17,820 bases of DNA from Dehalococcoidia bacterium UBA1151 (lineage in GTDB: Bacteria; Chloroflexota; Dehalococcoidia; Lucifugimonadales; Lucifugimonadaceae), in NCBI GenBank assembly GCA_002311865.1, contig DBZV01000154.1, positions 1,806 to 19,625 on the forward strand, given 5' to 3'. Below the pieces are notes generated by a model, which saw only the letters and a list, made by a program, of their open reading frames with translations, was not told where the DNA came from and did no database searches. Every line of letters starts with the position of its first letter. The first letter of the stretch is position 1. Shown here piece after piece: positions 7,640 to 14,566 of the stretch. Position numbers and translations under genes: made by a program.

Positions 7640-8725
7640 ATGCTCAAGCATTTCCTGGTACCAGAAAAAGACCAGATCTTGGTTTCAGAAGAGAAGGCTC
7701 GCGCTGGAACAACCGCGGTCTTCGAGAAGATGGGGCTTCCGGCTGATGAGGCGGCATCATGCGCCGATGTACTCATGACCAGTGATCTCAGAGGCTGCGA
7801 AAGTCATGGCATTTCAAACATGCTGCGCGCCTACATCAGAAGCTATGGTGATGGTACTTACAATCCTCGCCCTGATGTAAAAACCGTGAGAGAGTCATCG
7901 GTCACCGCCACATGGGATGGCGACCGTGGACTGGGGCTCCACCTCGGCCCCCGCGCCATGGATCTCGCGATCGAGAAAGCCAGAGAGCACGGGATCGGCG
8001 CGGTGTCAGTGAAGAACACCAAGCACCTTGGCATGCTTGCTTACTATCCCCTGCAGGCCGTTGAGCAAGACATGATCGGCGTGGCCATGGTGTCCGCGGG
8101 CGGGAGCATCCAGCTGCCAATATTCGGCGCAGAGCCAGTCTTCGGCACCCAGCCAATCGCATGGGGCGCACCCGCCGACAAGATGCCCCCATTCGTGTTC
8201 GATGTAGCCACCACACAGGTCGCGGCAAACAAACTGGGATTGGCTCGTCGCATCGGCTCGAAATTAGAGCCTGGATGGATTGCCAATCTGGACGGAACCC
8301 CCATCATGGAAGCCGTTGATGCACCGGAATTCGGGACGTTCAAGATGCTCCCATTTGGCGGGACTCGAGAGAACGGCGGTCACAAGGGATTCGGCTTCGC
8401 AACAATCGCTGACATCATGTCAGGCATCCTCTCCGGCAACGGCCCGGGATTCATCGCCGACCGTAGCTACTCATTCTTCGTAATGGCCTTCAACATCGAT
8501 GCATTCCTCGATGTTGGAGATTTCAAGGCTGACATGGATCGACTGCTCGAGAAAATCGCCAACACGCCCCCGGCGCCAGGACACGACCGCGTGATGTACG
8601 CCGGCCTCCCTGAGCATGAAGAGACCGTGCTCCGGAAGGAAAAGGGAATCCCATACCACCGCGAAGTTGTCGAGTGGTTCAACAACATGAGCCCAGAGCT
8701 AGAACTCGGCATCTCGTTCCCGTAG
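7640..8725 (+). CDS. Ldh family oxidoreductase (malate/L-lactate/2,3-diketogulonate dehydrogenase type, PF02615)
   Basis: A 361-residue protein from ATG 7640; an in-frame ATG at 7550 would add 30 residues not usual for the family, although GAGGT lies just before it. Family features: SDLRGCESHGISNMLRAY with H56, the active-site His segment; VKNTKHLGMLAYY with H129; FGTQPIAWGAP (168-178), the family's NAD(P)-contact loop; FDVATTQVA (187-195); and GGHKGFGFATIADIMSGILSG near residue 260-280. These enzymes are cytoplasmic NAD(P)H-dependent 2-keto-acid/2-hydroxy-acid dehydrogenases with a fold unlike classical lactate dehydrogenases. Next to dehydratases and 2-keto-acid enzymes it could reduce a 2-keto acid made by them, or oxidise a hydroxy acid entering the pathway. 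Substrate not predictable. Confidence 0.88.
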   Translation: MLKHFLVPEKDQILVSEEKARAGTTAVFEKMGLPADEAASCADVLMTSDLRGCESHGISNMLRAYIRSYGDGTYNPRPDVKTVRESSVTATWDGDRGLGLHLGPRAMDLAIEKAREHGIGAVSVKNTKHLGMLAYYPLQAVEQDMIGVAMVSAGGSIQLPIFGAEPVFGTQPIAWGAPADKMPPFVFDVATTQVAANKLGLARRIGSKLEPGWIANLDGTPIMEAVDAPEFGTFKMLPFGGTRENGGHKGFGFATIADIMSGILSGNGPGFIADRSYSFFVMAFNIDAFLDVGDFKADMDRLLEKIANTPPAPGHDRVMYAGLPEHEETVLRKEKGIPYHREVVEWFNNMSPELELGISFP

Positions 8726-8743
8726 GCGTAGCTCGGCTGACAT

Positions 8744-8759
8744 GCGGTGATCGCACCGC
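8744..8759 (+). terminator. GC-rich hairpin after the Ldh-family gene
   Basis: GCGGTG (8744-8749) and CACCGC (8754-8759) form a perfect 6-base stem around a 4-base loop, 18 bases after the stop of the gene ending at 8725. There is no T-run, so if it terminates transcription it does so without the classical tail. Confidence 0.35.
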
Positions 8760-8790
8760 GCTTACCCGCGCGTCACGCCTTCCTACGACC

Positions 8791-8834
8791 GCCATCCCGG
8801 AATCGGAGGCTCCGCGGAGATATCCGGGATCCAG
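8791..8834 (+). repeat. Interspersed hairpin repeat, family 1, copy A
   Basis: 44-base unit beginning GCCATCCCGGAATC and ending GATATCCGGGATCCAG. The arms TCCCGGAATC and GAT-A-TCCGGGA pair over 10 bases with one bulged A. The interior carries a further inverted repeat CGGAG-G-CTCCG (8804-8814). It differs from copy B (9021) at 2 of 44 bases. Confidence 0.8.
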
Positions 8835-8914
8835 AGATGCGCGGGCTGTATTGGTACACGCAAACTGAATGCTCACCCCAGAAACTCGTGGCGTGAGCAG
8901 GGCGTCTTTCCACC

Positions 8915-8951
8915 CGCGGCCTTGCCGCCAGTACCAGCTCTGCTGCGTCAT
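8915..8951 (+). repeat. Interspersed repeat, family 2, copy 1
   Basis: 37-base unit containing a GCGGC-CTT-GCCGC hairpin followed by CAGTACCAGCT and GCTGCGTC. It matches 14346-14382 at about 33 of 37 bases. In both places it runs directly into a GTC-TCC unit of family 1, so the two may be parts of one composite element. Confidence 0.7.
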
Positions 8952-9064
8952 CCGCGATCGTCGCCACCGGCCGTCCACCACTGTCATCCCACGATCATCG
9001 GCACCGACTTGCCTAGGACCGTCATCCCGGAATCGGAGGCTGCGCGGAGATATCCGGGATCCAG
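8947..9064 (+). repeat. Degenerate tandem GTCATCC units
   Basis: GTCATCC recurs at 8947, 8983 and 9021. The first two units (GTCATCCGCGATCGTCGCC and GTCATCCCACGATCATCGG) are clearly related to each other and are followed by CACCG/CACCG; the third is family 1 copy B. Spacing is 36 and 38 bases. There are no unique spacers between identical repeats, so this is not a CRISPR array. Confidence 0.5.
9021..9064 (+). repeat. Interspersed hairpin repeat, family 1, copy B
   Basis: GTCATCCCGGAATC ... GATATCCGGGATCCAG, with the same paired arms and the same bulged A as copy A, 230 bases downstream of it. The ten bases before each copy are also alike (TCCTACGACC and GCCTAGGACC), so the duplicated unit is longer than 44 bases. 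Confidence 0.8.
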
Positions 9065-9160
9065 GGTTACGCGGACGACGTTGATACGCGCGCACCACTT
9101 CGGAAATCGCGGACGAGGGCGTATACCTGCGTCCAGCCATCGTGCAGGTGTGCATGACTA

Positions 9161-9194
9161 GGATCCCGGCTCGTCTGTTGGCGTCTGGGATGAC
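9161..9194 (-). repeat. Relic or inverted copy of the family 1 repeat
   Basis: Read on the minus strand this begins GTCATCCCAG (from 9194) and ends GCCGGGATCC, resembling the two ends of the family 1 unit, with a diverged interior. Only the ATCCC/GGGAT ends still pair. It lies 31 bases before the aldo/keto reductase start. Confidence 0.45.
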
Positions 9195-9224
9195 AGAATG
9201 CAGATTCGGAAAAGGACAAAACAT

Positions 9225-10214
9225 ATGAAGTATAGAAACTTTGGCGCCACAGGCCTGAAAATCTCAGAGATCATCTTCGGCGGCGGTGCGGTCGGAGGAA
9301 TCCTCATAGATGCCGACGACGACACCCGACGACAGGCCATCCGCATGGCGCTGGACGGCGGTATAAACTGGATCGACTCGGCCGCCAGCTACGGCAACGG
9401 CCGCTCAGAGGAAGCCCTCGCCTGGCTCATGAAAGAGTTGCCCGAAGACGAGCGCCCTTACATCTCCACCAAGACGGCCTTCGATCGCGACGCCGGTGAC
9501 TACGCCGGGCAGGCTGAACGCGCGCTGACAGCCAGCCTAGAGCGCCTACAGATGGACAGCGTCGATCTCTACACCGTGCATAACCGCATCGCATCTTCCC
9601 CAGATGCCGTCCCAGGGTCCCTCACCCCGGACGATATGCTCCGGAAAGACGGCGTAGCTGACGCGATGCAAAGTCTTGTCGATAAGGGCCTGATCCGACA
9701 TTTCGGCTTCACATCCACCGGCGAAGCGGACTCACTCCACGAGATCATTCGCAGCCAGCGATTCACCACCGCCCAGATCTACTACAACCTCCTCAACCCG
9801 TCTGCAGGCCGCGACATGCCCGCAAACTGGTCGGCATACGATCACAAGAACATCATCGGCGCGGCAGAGAAAAACGGCGTGGGCGTGATGGTGATCCGCG
9901 TGCTCGCAGCCGGCGTAATCGCAACCGATACCAGAACCGGCCGTGAAGGCGGGGTAGCGCTCAACAACGAGGTCGCGCCCGACGAAGAGCGCATGGCCAG
10001 AGTACTTCCGCTGTTGAAACCCGAACACGGCGCGCGCTCACAGGTCGCCATCCGCTACGCGATGCGGAACTTCGGCGTCTCAGGCATCGAAGTGGGAATG
10101 GCAGAACTCAAGCATCTAGAGCTGGCTCTCGAAGCGGCCGAAATGGGACCGCTGCCAGACGACCTTCTCGCCCAACTCGATGAACTGGCAGACACCAACT
10201 TCGGCATGAACTGA
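9225..10214 (+). CDS. Aldo/keto reductase
   Basis: A 329-residue protein, typical of the family. ATG 9225 is chosen over 9198 because GGAAAAGGA (9208-9215) precedes it by 9 bases and the protein then begins MKYRNFGATGLKISEI, the standard family N terminus. The catalytic tetrad is visible: D51 (INWIDSAASYG), Y56, K83 (YISTKTAF) and H119 (LYTVHN). GVADAMQSLVDKGLIRHFGF is the usual strand 5/helix 5 region. These are cytoplasmic NADPH-dependent (beta/alpha)8-barrel oxidoreductases acting on carbonyls or sugar alcohols; the group resembles the L-galactose/D-threo-aldose dehydrogenase-like reductases, but the substrate is not predictable. Its 3' end faces the minus-strand dockerin/DNRLRE gene, with a shared hairpin between them. 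Confidence 0.9.
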   Translation: MKYRNFGATGLKISEIIFGGGAVGGILIDADDDTRRQAIRMALDGGINWIDSAASYGNGRSEEALAWLMKELPEDERPYISTKTAFDRDAGDYAGQAERALTASLERLQMDSVDLYTVHNRIASSPDAVPGSLTPDDMLRKDGVADAMQSLVDKGLIRHFGFTSTGEADSLHEIIRSQRFTTAQIYYNLLNPSAGRDMPANWSAYDHKNIIGAAEKNGVGVMVIRVLAAGVIATDTRTGREGGVALNNEVAPDEERMARVLPLLKPEHGARSQVAIRYAMRNFGVSGIEVGMAELKHLELALEAAEMGPLPDDLLAQLDELADTNFGMN

Positions 10215-10218
10215 TATT

Positions 10219-10240
10219 AGTAGGAGTGATCGCTTCTACT
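10219..10240. terminator. Hairpin between convergent genes, possible bidirectional terminator
   Basis: AGTAGGAG (10219-10226) pairs with CTTCTACT (10233-10240) over 8 bases, with one G-T pair and a 6-base loop. It begins 4 bases after the aldo/keto reductase stop and includes the stop codon of the minus-strand gene (10236-10238). Short T- or A-rich bases flank it (GATATT before, GTGTAATTAAT after), which could serve as tails in either direction. Confidence 0.45.
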
Positions 10241-10931
10241 GCGTGTAATTAATCGTCAACCGCGGCCGCGAACCAGCCGTCGCATGCTCCCGGCTCGCGA
10301 ATCGCTTTGCCGAGCGTCCCTGCCCCTCTTCACCCACGATGATCCATCCGAAGTCTTGCGATTGATTGTCCAGCCAGAACTGCACGTCAGCCACCATCTG
10401 AGACGTCGATCCCCACATATACAAGACCTCGTCGTCGTTGTTGATTGACGTAACCGCACTCTGCGTACCCGAAAAGTCTCCGCCTGGAGTCGCCCAAAAC
10501 TGGCTGTTGAAATTGGAGTGGAGCCATGTAGGATCGCCACTCTGCGCCGCCGATCCTTGCCCGCCTCCCGGCCCACCGCCGACTGACGCTCCCTCACCCC
10601 AGTCTGAAATGACGCGATGTAACGCCATATCCCGCGCTCCACCGTTTGCCCTCGTGATAGTCATGCCCAGACTTACGGAAGTGATGGAAGCGCCAGATGG
10701 AACGCTGCCCGCGACATCAAACTGAACAAGCGCCCGCCGTCTGCCACTGGAGCCCGTCTGCCCCGCAAACAATCCGGTTCCCTGACCGTTGGCCTTCGAC
10801 CCAGCGCCATCGTCAATGAGCGTTGCATCCAACGTCGCAGTCAGAGTGACAGATTGCGGCTCAGGGGTCGGCAACGCAGGCCACGCCTGAGGACTCGTCG
10901 CGCCAAAGTTTGAAGCAGTTGCCGATGCCAT
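10236..10931 (-). CDS. DNRLRE-type domain protein, C-terminal half of a frameshifted gene
   Basis: Read alone it is 231 residues from ATG 10931. The first residues, MASATASNFGATSPQAWP, are not a natural start: SNFGATSP is how the second helix of a dockerin repeat ends, so this half belongs to the frame ending at 10861. After a PTPEPQ linker comes a DNRLRE-type (CBM96-like) beta-sandwich: TLDATLID, then RRALVQFDVAGSVPSGASI (66-84), MALHRVISDWGEG (102-114), FGWIIVGEEG (194-203), KRFASRE (209-215) and RPRLTINY (222-229) at the C terminus. Such domains occur in secreted, often surface or polysaccharide-associated bacterial proteins. Without the upstream half there is no signal peptide, so this piece would not be exported. 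Confidence 0.75.
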   Translation of the reverse strand: MASATASNFGATSPQAWPALPTPEPQSVTLTATLDATLIDDGAGSKANGQGTGLFAGQTGSSGRRRALVQFDVAGSVPSGASITSVSLGMTITRANGGARDMALHRVISDWGEGASVGGGPGGGQGSAAQSGDPTWLHSNFNSQFWATPGGDFSGTQSAVTSINNDDEVLYMWGSTSQMVADVQFWLDNQSQDFGWIIVGEEGQGRSAKRFASREHATAGSRPRLTINYTQ

Positions 10932-11457
10932 CGCCGTTCATATCCACAATTCGCCCCTGCGAATCGGTTCGGCCGCCCACACTATCGCCAAACGAGGCCG
11001 CGATTGCGCTGATATCGAGTGTGTCCACGACATCATCGCCATTGACCAGCCCCGCCCTCAGCGGAACGGTCCCCAGGTCCGTACTACCCTCCGCAAGGTC
11101 AATCGAAGCAATTCGCCTCGATACAAACCCCGGAGCGACCGCCAGAACCTCGTACTCACCTGGCTCCAGGTCATCAATTTCAAACGACCCATCCGAGCCC
11201 ACCGAATGCGTGGAAGTCGCCCCCGTAGAGCTGGCAGTCAATCGAATACTCGGCCCAATGGCCAAAAACCCCGAACCTGAACTGACAGCTTGGAGCGTAA
11301 GTACTCCCACGACCGTCGACGAAGCCGATAGATGAGACCCTGCCGTGGCAGCCGTCGCACGGTCTGTACCAATAAATGAAATCACCACGAGTGATGCAAG
11401 AGCCATCGTCACGAGAACAATCGTGACTCTTCTGGTTGCCGACGCTCGAACGGACAT
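10861..11457 (-). CDS. Secreted protein with carboxypeptidase-regulatory-like and dockerin domains, N-terminal half of a frameshifted gene
   Basis: 198 residues from ATG 11457. A signal peptide is clear: basic RR at 9-10, hydrophobic 11-29, and a likely cleavage near ATAA at 34-37. Residues about 48-134 look like a prealbumin/carboxypeptidase-regulatory fold (GSFEIDDLEPGEYEVLAVAPG, 90-110). A dockerin type I pair begins with VNGDDVVDTLDISAIAASFG (138-157); its second Ca2+ loop DMNGDG (172-177) is broken off, and the frame then reads 21 unrelated residues to a stop at 10861. The expected continuation is in another frame (see the entry ending at 10236). From the usual spacing between DMNGDG and NFG, about 20 bases are missing. 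The intact product would be an exported protein of roughly 400 residues. No ribosome-binding site; a -10-like box abuts the start. Confidence 0.78.
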   Translation of the reverse strand: MSVRASATRRVTIVLVTMALASLVVISFIGTDRATAATAGSHLSASSTVVGVLTLQAVSSGSGFLAIGPSIRLTASSTGATSTHSVGSDGSFEIDDLEPGEYEVLAVAPGFVSRRIASIDLAEGSTDLGTVPLRAGLVNGDDVVDTLDISAIAASFGDSVGGRTDSQGRIVDMNGDGIGNCFKLWRDESSGVACVADP

Positions 11458-11778
11458 GGCGATAGGATACCGCGACCCAACTATCGCCGGAACTAATAAT
11501 CGCTTCCCGCACTACCTAAACAAAACTGCGCCAAGACTCCGTGTTTTCGCCGCAAATCAGTTTCTTGTCGCTGTTTACGACATATGGGGCATCCGCCACA
11601 AATACACAACCTACGCAGACCGAGTGGTGAGTGATGCCCCACCCCGAGTCAGCCTCATCATCCTTGTCTCCGCCCGGAAGATCCAAGGGTTCCACGAGGA
11701 GCACGGTCTCAGACGTTGATCTAGGATGCAGGCAGTACATACTCACCCCTGATTTCGAACGTCCTCCAGGAGGATCCT
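11458..11778. other. Intergenic region between divergent genes, no supported gene
   Basis: About 320 bases between the dockerin protein start and the SDR start. Open frames on both strands (for example 11516-11746 minus) have no ribosome-binding site and no protein-like features. The region must hold both divergent promoters; the left one is annotated at 11464. Confidence 0.5.
11464..11469 (-). promoter_or_regulatory. Candidate -10 box of a leaderless transcript for the dockerin protein
   Basis: On the minus strand TATCCT ends six bases before the ATG at 11457, which puts the expected transcription start on or beside the start codon. No ribosome-binding site is present. This is the same arrangement as at the ThDP gene (5362-5376). 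No clear -35 hexamer is seen. Confidence 0.35.
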
Positions 11779-12567
11779 GTGATTGACACGCTTCTCATCG
11801 GCGGTAAAGGCAACATCGGCGCCGGTCTGCGGACCTACCTACCGCAGATCAATGACGTCTACCAGATCACCTCCGTAGACCTGCCCGGCTCCGAAGATAA
11901 AGCGACCGACCCCAATGCCCAGCGCACATTCGTAGATATGGACATTTCCGCCGATGACGATGGACTGCGTGAACTCCTGAAGGGCCGCGACCTTGTCGTC
12001 TACCTGGCGCGCAAAGACCCGCTCGGCGACATGAACGCCATGACGGACCAGGTCTTTCGAGCCATCATGGATGTCTGCCCCACGGCCTTGATCGTCGGTT
12101 CAAGTTCAGTGCACGCCATGAGCGCCGCATATTTCCCGTTCGACAAGCCGCCATACTCCACGATTGCAGCGCGGCGATTCGATGAAATCGACCCGTGGCC
12201 CGACCCTCTGCCAGCATCCCACGGCCCCTGGCCCAGGAACGACTACGGCATCGAGAAGTGCCACGTTGAGACATGGTGCGCCCGGTTGGCCGTCGAGGGT
12301 CAGGACGCCATCGCAGCTCGATGGGGCGGAATCAACCACCTCAATGGCAAGAAGGATGAGGTGGCGTACTTCTCCGTCTGGTGCCACCAGGAGGACGCAG
12401 CCCGATTCGTGAACGCCTGCTACGAGTCATCGATCACCGGCAAGCTCCGGTCCGGCGCCCACTACTATGTGATCTCCAACAACACCTACAACATCTTCGA
12501 TATCGAAACCTCCCGCCGAGAGATCGGCTACCAGCCGACTCATGACGCGGAGTCGTTTTACGGGTAA
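11779..12567 (+). CDS. NAD-dependent epimerase/dehydratase family (extended SDR), uronate dehydrogenase-like
   Basis: A 262-residue protein starting with GTG; a strong ribosome-binding site AGGAGG (11768-11773) lies 5 bases before it. The Rossmann motif G8-G-K-G11-N-I-G14 binds NAD(P). GSSSVHAM (107-114) supplies the catalytic Ser, and Y156 with K160 (NDYGIEK) complete the Ser-Tyr-Lys set. The C-terminal half, with a Trp then DAARFV (VWCHQEDAARFVNAC), HYYVISNNTYNIFD and REIGYQP.HDAESF, follows the pattern of hexuronate dehydrogenases, which oxidise uronates to aldarolactones. A longer loop sits between the Ser and Tyr motifs (about 115-150). If right, it would feed a lactonase and dehydratases like those at 1135-5234, but they are not in one operon. 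A plain sugar epimerase is the alternative. Confidence 0.78.
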   Translation: MIDTLLIGGKGNIGAGLRTYLPQINDVYQITSVDLPGSEDKATDPNAQRTFVDMDISADDDGLRELLKGRDLVVYLARKDPLGDMNAMTDQVFRAIMDVCPTALIVGSSSVHAMSAAYFPFDKPPYSTIAARRFDEIDPWPDPLPASHGPWPRNDYGIEKCHVETWCARLAVEGQDAIAARWGGINHLNGKKDEVAYFSVWCHQEDAARFVNACYESSITGKLRSGAHYYVISNNTYNIFDIETSRREIGYQPTHDAESFYG

Positions 12568-12645
12568 CGGAAGCAACCAACGGGTGGTAGCATCGCCGAA
12601 CTCTCGACCTGGAGAACTGATTCAGAGGGATGCGAGGAACACCAC

Positions 12646-14313
12646 GTGACCGAGTCACTATTTCCTGACGGCGCAACCACCCACGGACGATCTGCCCGCG
12701 CCCCTGCCACCGGCACCCGCGGCATGGTCGCATCGGCCCACCCGTTCGCCACGCGCGCCGGAATCGAGACTCTCCAGGATGGTGGCAACGCTATCGATGC
12801 AGCCGTGGCCGTGGCGTCTACGCTGAACGTTGTTGAGCCGTACATGTCAGGCATGGCCGGCATCGGCGTGGCGCTGGTCTACATCGCCGCCGAAAATCGC
12901 ACCCGAGTGCTCAACTTTTCCGGCAATGCCCCGCAAGCGGCCACGCCAGAACTATACGACGACGCCAACATCGAACTCGGCCCGCTTGCTCCACTCGTCC
13001 CCGGCAACATCGGAGGCTGGCTCACCATGCACGGTGAATACGGCCGACTCGACCGCAAGCAGTTGTTCCGTCGTGCCATCGGCTACGCTGCTGACGGCGC
13101 TGCGCTGACTCCGTTCAACGCCTTCACACTCCAAGCGCAGATTGGGCTTATCGACCAGTTCCCATCAACCGCTGCGGGCCTTGATATCGACCGTTCCAAA
13201 ATCTCAACCGGTGCCATTCTGCGCCAACCATTCCTCGCCGAATCGCTCGCCACCGTCGCTGAAGGCGGCATGGAGGAGTTCTACGAAGGCAAGCTTGGCG
13301 ACCGCTTGAACGAAGGTCATCGCGCTATGGGCGGCATCATGACCCGCGAAGAACTGGCAGAGTACCGCCCATTCTGGCAGGAGCCGCTGACCACCAGCTA
13401 CCGAGGCCTGGAAGTCCGCGTCCCACCGCCCAACTCATCCGGCTTCCAGATCGCCGAAACTCTCAGCATCCTCGATCATTTCGACCTCGATGAGTACGGC
13501 TCAGTGGACACACTCCATACCCTGATCGAAGCCGCGTATCGGGCCTCCGACGATCGTGCTCACTACGCCGGCGACCCCACAAGAGTAAACGTGCCGCTCG
13601 ACCGTCTGCTATCACCCGAATACGCGAAGGAAGTGGCAGCTGCGATCAACCCCGCGCGCACTGCTGGAGTCCCCGCCGAGAGATGGCGCCGCTCACGCAT
13701 TGATCACCCGCTGGTGGGCGTCACAAAGCCCTACGTATCCGGCCTCACCACCCACTTCGCCACCGCCGACGCCGACGGCAACGTCGTCACCGTCACCCAG
13801 ACCCTCGGCGAGGCATTCGGCTCCAAAGTGGCGCCGGAAGGCACCGGTCTGTTCCTCAACAACATGTGTAAGTGGTTCGACATCGACGCCGACTCAGGGA
13901 GCCCAAACCTCATCAGCGGCGGACGGCAGGTTGACTTCTGCGTCTCGCCGGTCCAACTCTTCAACACCTCAGGCGCCCAGCCGTCGATACGCCTCTCCAT
14001 CGGCACGCCCGGCAGTTACGGCATCCTCCACACATCGGCGCAGATGATCCACCACGCAGTCGACGTCGGCATGAACATCCAGGAAGCCATCGAAGCGCCC
14101 CGCTTCAGGTTCTACGACTCCGGCACACTCCTCCTCGAAGACCGCTTCCCGATGGCTATCCTGTCCGGCCTCGCGTCGCGCGGCCACAGGTTCGAAATGC
14201 TGCCGCAAATCCACAACGCCGTCGGCGGTGGCCACGGCATCGAATTCACCGACCACGGAACCATGCTGGGCGGCGCAGATCCACGCCGCGACGGAGTTGC
14301 AATGGGCTATTAG
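12646..14313 (+). CDS. Gamma-glutamyltransferase family Ntn hydrolase (precursor)
   Basis: A 555-residue protein with a GTG start; GAGGAA (12634-12639) lies 6 bases before it. Family features: GMVASAHPFATRAGIETL and GGNAIDAAVA (46-55) at the N terminus, and SGLTTHFATADADGN where T368 is the self-processing catalytic Thr, with T386 (TVTQT) matching the second conserved Thr 18 residues on. The large/small subunit cut would fall between residues 367 and 368. There is no signal peptide, so it is probably cytoplasmic, unlike periplasmic E. coli Ggt. The segment that in classical enzymes carries the Arg holding the gamma-glutamyl carboxylate (RE.AP) reads FSGNAPQAAT, lacking that Arg. The enzyme may therefore act on another acyl or amide substrate, as cephalosporin-acylase-like or oxamate-amidohydrolase-like relatives do. 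It starts 78 bases after the SDR gene on the same strand. Confidence 0.88.
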   Translation: MTESLFPDGATTHGRSARAPATGTRGMVASAHPFATRAGIETLQDGGNAIDAAVAVASTLNVVEPYMSGMAGIGVALVYIAAENRTRVLNFSGNAPQAATPELYDDANIELGPLAPLVPGNIGGWLTMHGEYGRLDRKQLFRRAIGYAADGAALTPFNAFTLQAQIGLIDQFPSTAAGLDIDRSKISTGAILRQPFLAESLATVAEGGMEEFYEGKLGDRLNEGHRAMGGIMTREELAEYRPFWQEPLTTSYRGLEVRVPPPNSSGFQIAETLSILDHFDLDEYGSVDTLHTLIEAAYRASDDRAHYAGDPTRVNVPLDRLLSPEYAKEVAAAINPARTAGVPAERWRRSRIDHPLVGVTKPYVSGLTTHFATADADGNVVTVTQTLGEAFGSKVAPEGTGLFLNNMCKWFDIDADSGSPNLISGGRQVDFCVSPVQLFNTSGAQPSIRLSIGTPGSYGILHTSAQMIHHAVDVGMNIQEAIEAPRFRFYDSGTLLLEDRFPMAILSGLASRGHRFEMLPQIHNAVGGGHGIEFTDHGTMLGGADPRRDGVAMGY

Positions 14314-14345
14314 CCGACCGCACGGTTCGATCGTTTTCGACTCCG

Positions 14346-14382
14346 CGCGGCTTTGCCGCCAGTACCAGCTTCGCTGCGTCGT
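14346..14382 (+). repeat. Interspersed repeat, family 2, copy 2
   Basis: 37-base unit with a GCGGC-TTT-GCCGC hairpin followed by CAGTACCAGCT and GCTGCGTC, matching 8915-8951 at about 33 of 37 bases. It lies 32 bases after the stop of the gene ending at 14313 and runs straight into a family 1 hairpin. Confidence 0.7.
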
Positions 14383-14422
14383 TCCGGAATCTGCGGCCCC
14401 GCGCCGATGTCCGGAAACCAGG
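14382..14422 (+). repeat. Interspersed hairpin repeat, family 1, diverged copy with compensatory changes
   Basis: TTCCGGAATC (14382-14391) pairs with GAT-G-TCCGGAA (14406-14416), keeping the 10-base stem and the single bulged base of copies A and B. Both arms have changed together: the TCCCGGA/TCCGGGA pair has become TTCCGGA/TCCGGAA. The unit ends ACCAGG like the others. Confidence 0.65.
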
Positions 14423-14566
14423 CACGCACTCCTCACAACCTGCGCCACTTCCCATACTCGCACCGCAACGCTTCCGCACCCGTGCCCCGCGCGCTGTTGA
14501 GAACTCGCACCCACCACCCCGGATAATCAAACCCACCGCACCCTCCCCCCAAGCACTGGAGCAATC

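Larger units (their letters stand above)
8726..9224. other. Repeat-rich intergenic region without a supported gene
   Basis: About 500 bases between the Ldh-family gene and the aldo/keto reductase. Open frames here are repeat-derived: they run through the hairpin repeats at 8791, 9021 and 9161 and the GCGGC element at 8915, and none looks like a protein. The region carries five GYCATCC units in all. The promoter of the downstream aldo/keto reductase should lie at its right end. Confidence 0.7.

Noticed and set aside
8947..9064. Possible CRISPR array from regularly spaced GTCATCC units
   Set aside because: Repeats are short and imperfect, only three in direct order, with related rather than unique sequence between them, and no cas genes are in the window.
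8679..9224. Long minus-strand open frame across the repeat region
   Set aside because: It runs through the hairpin repeats (the peptide PGSRISPRSLRFRD appears twice), so it is open because of repeat composition, not because it is a gene.
11345..11746. Small open frames on both strands between the dockerin and SDR genes
   Set aside because: No ribosome-binding sites, no recognisable domain, and the two frames overlap each other; the SDR promoter is expected here.
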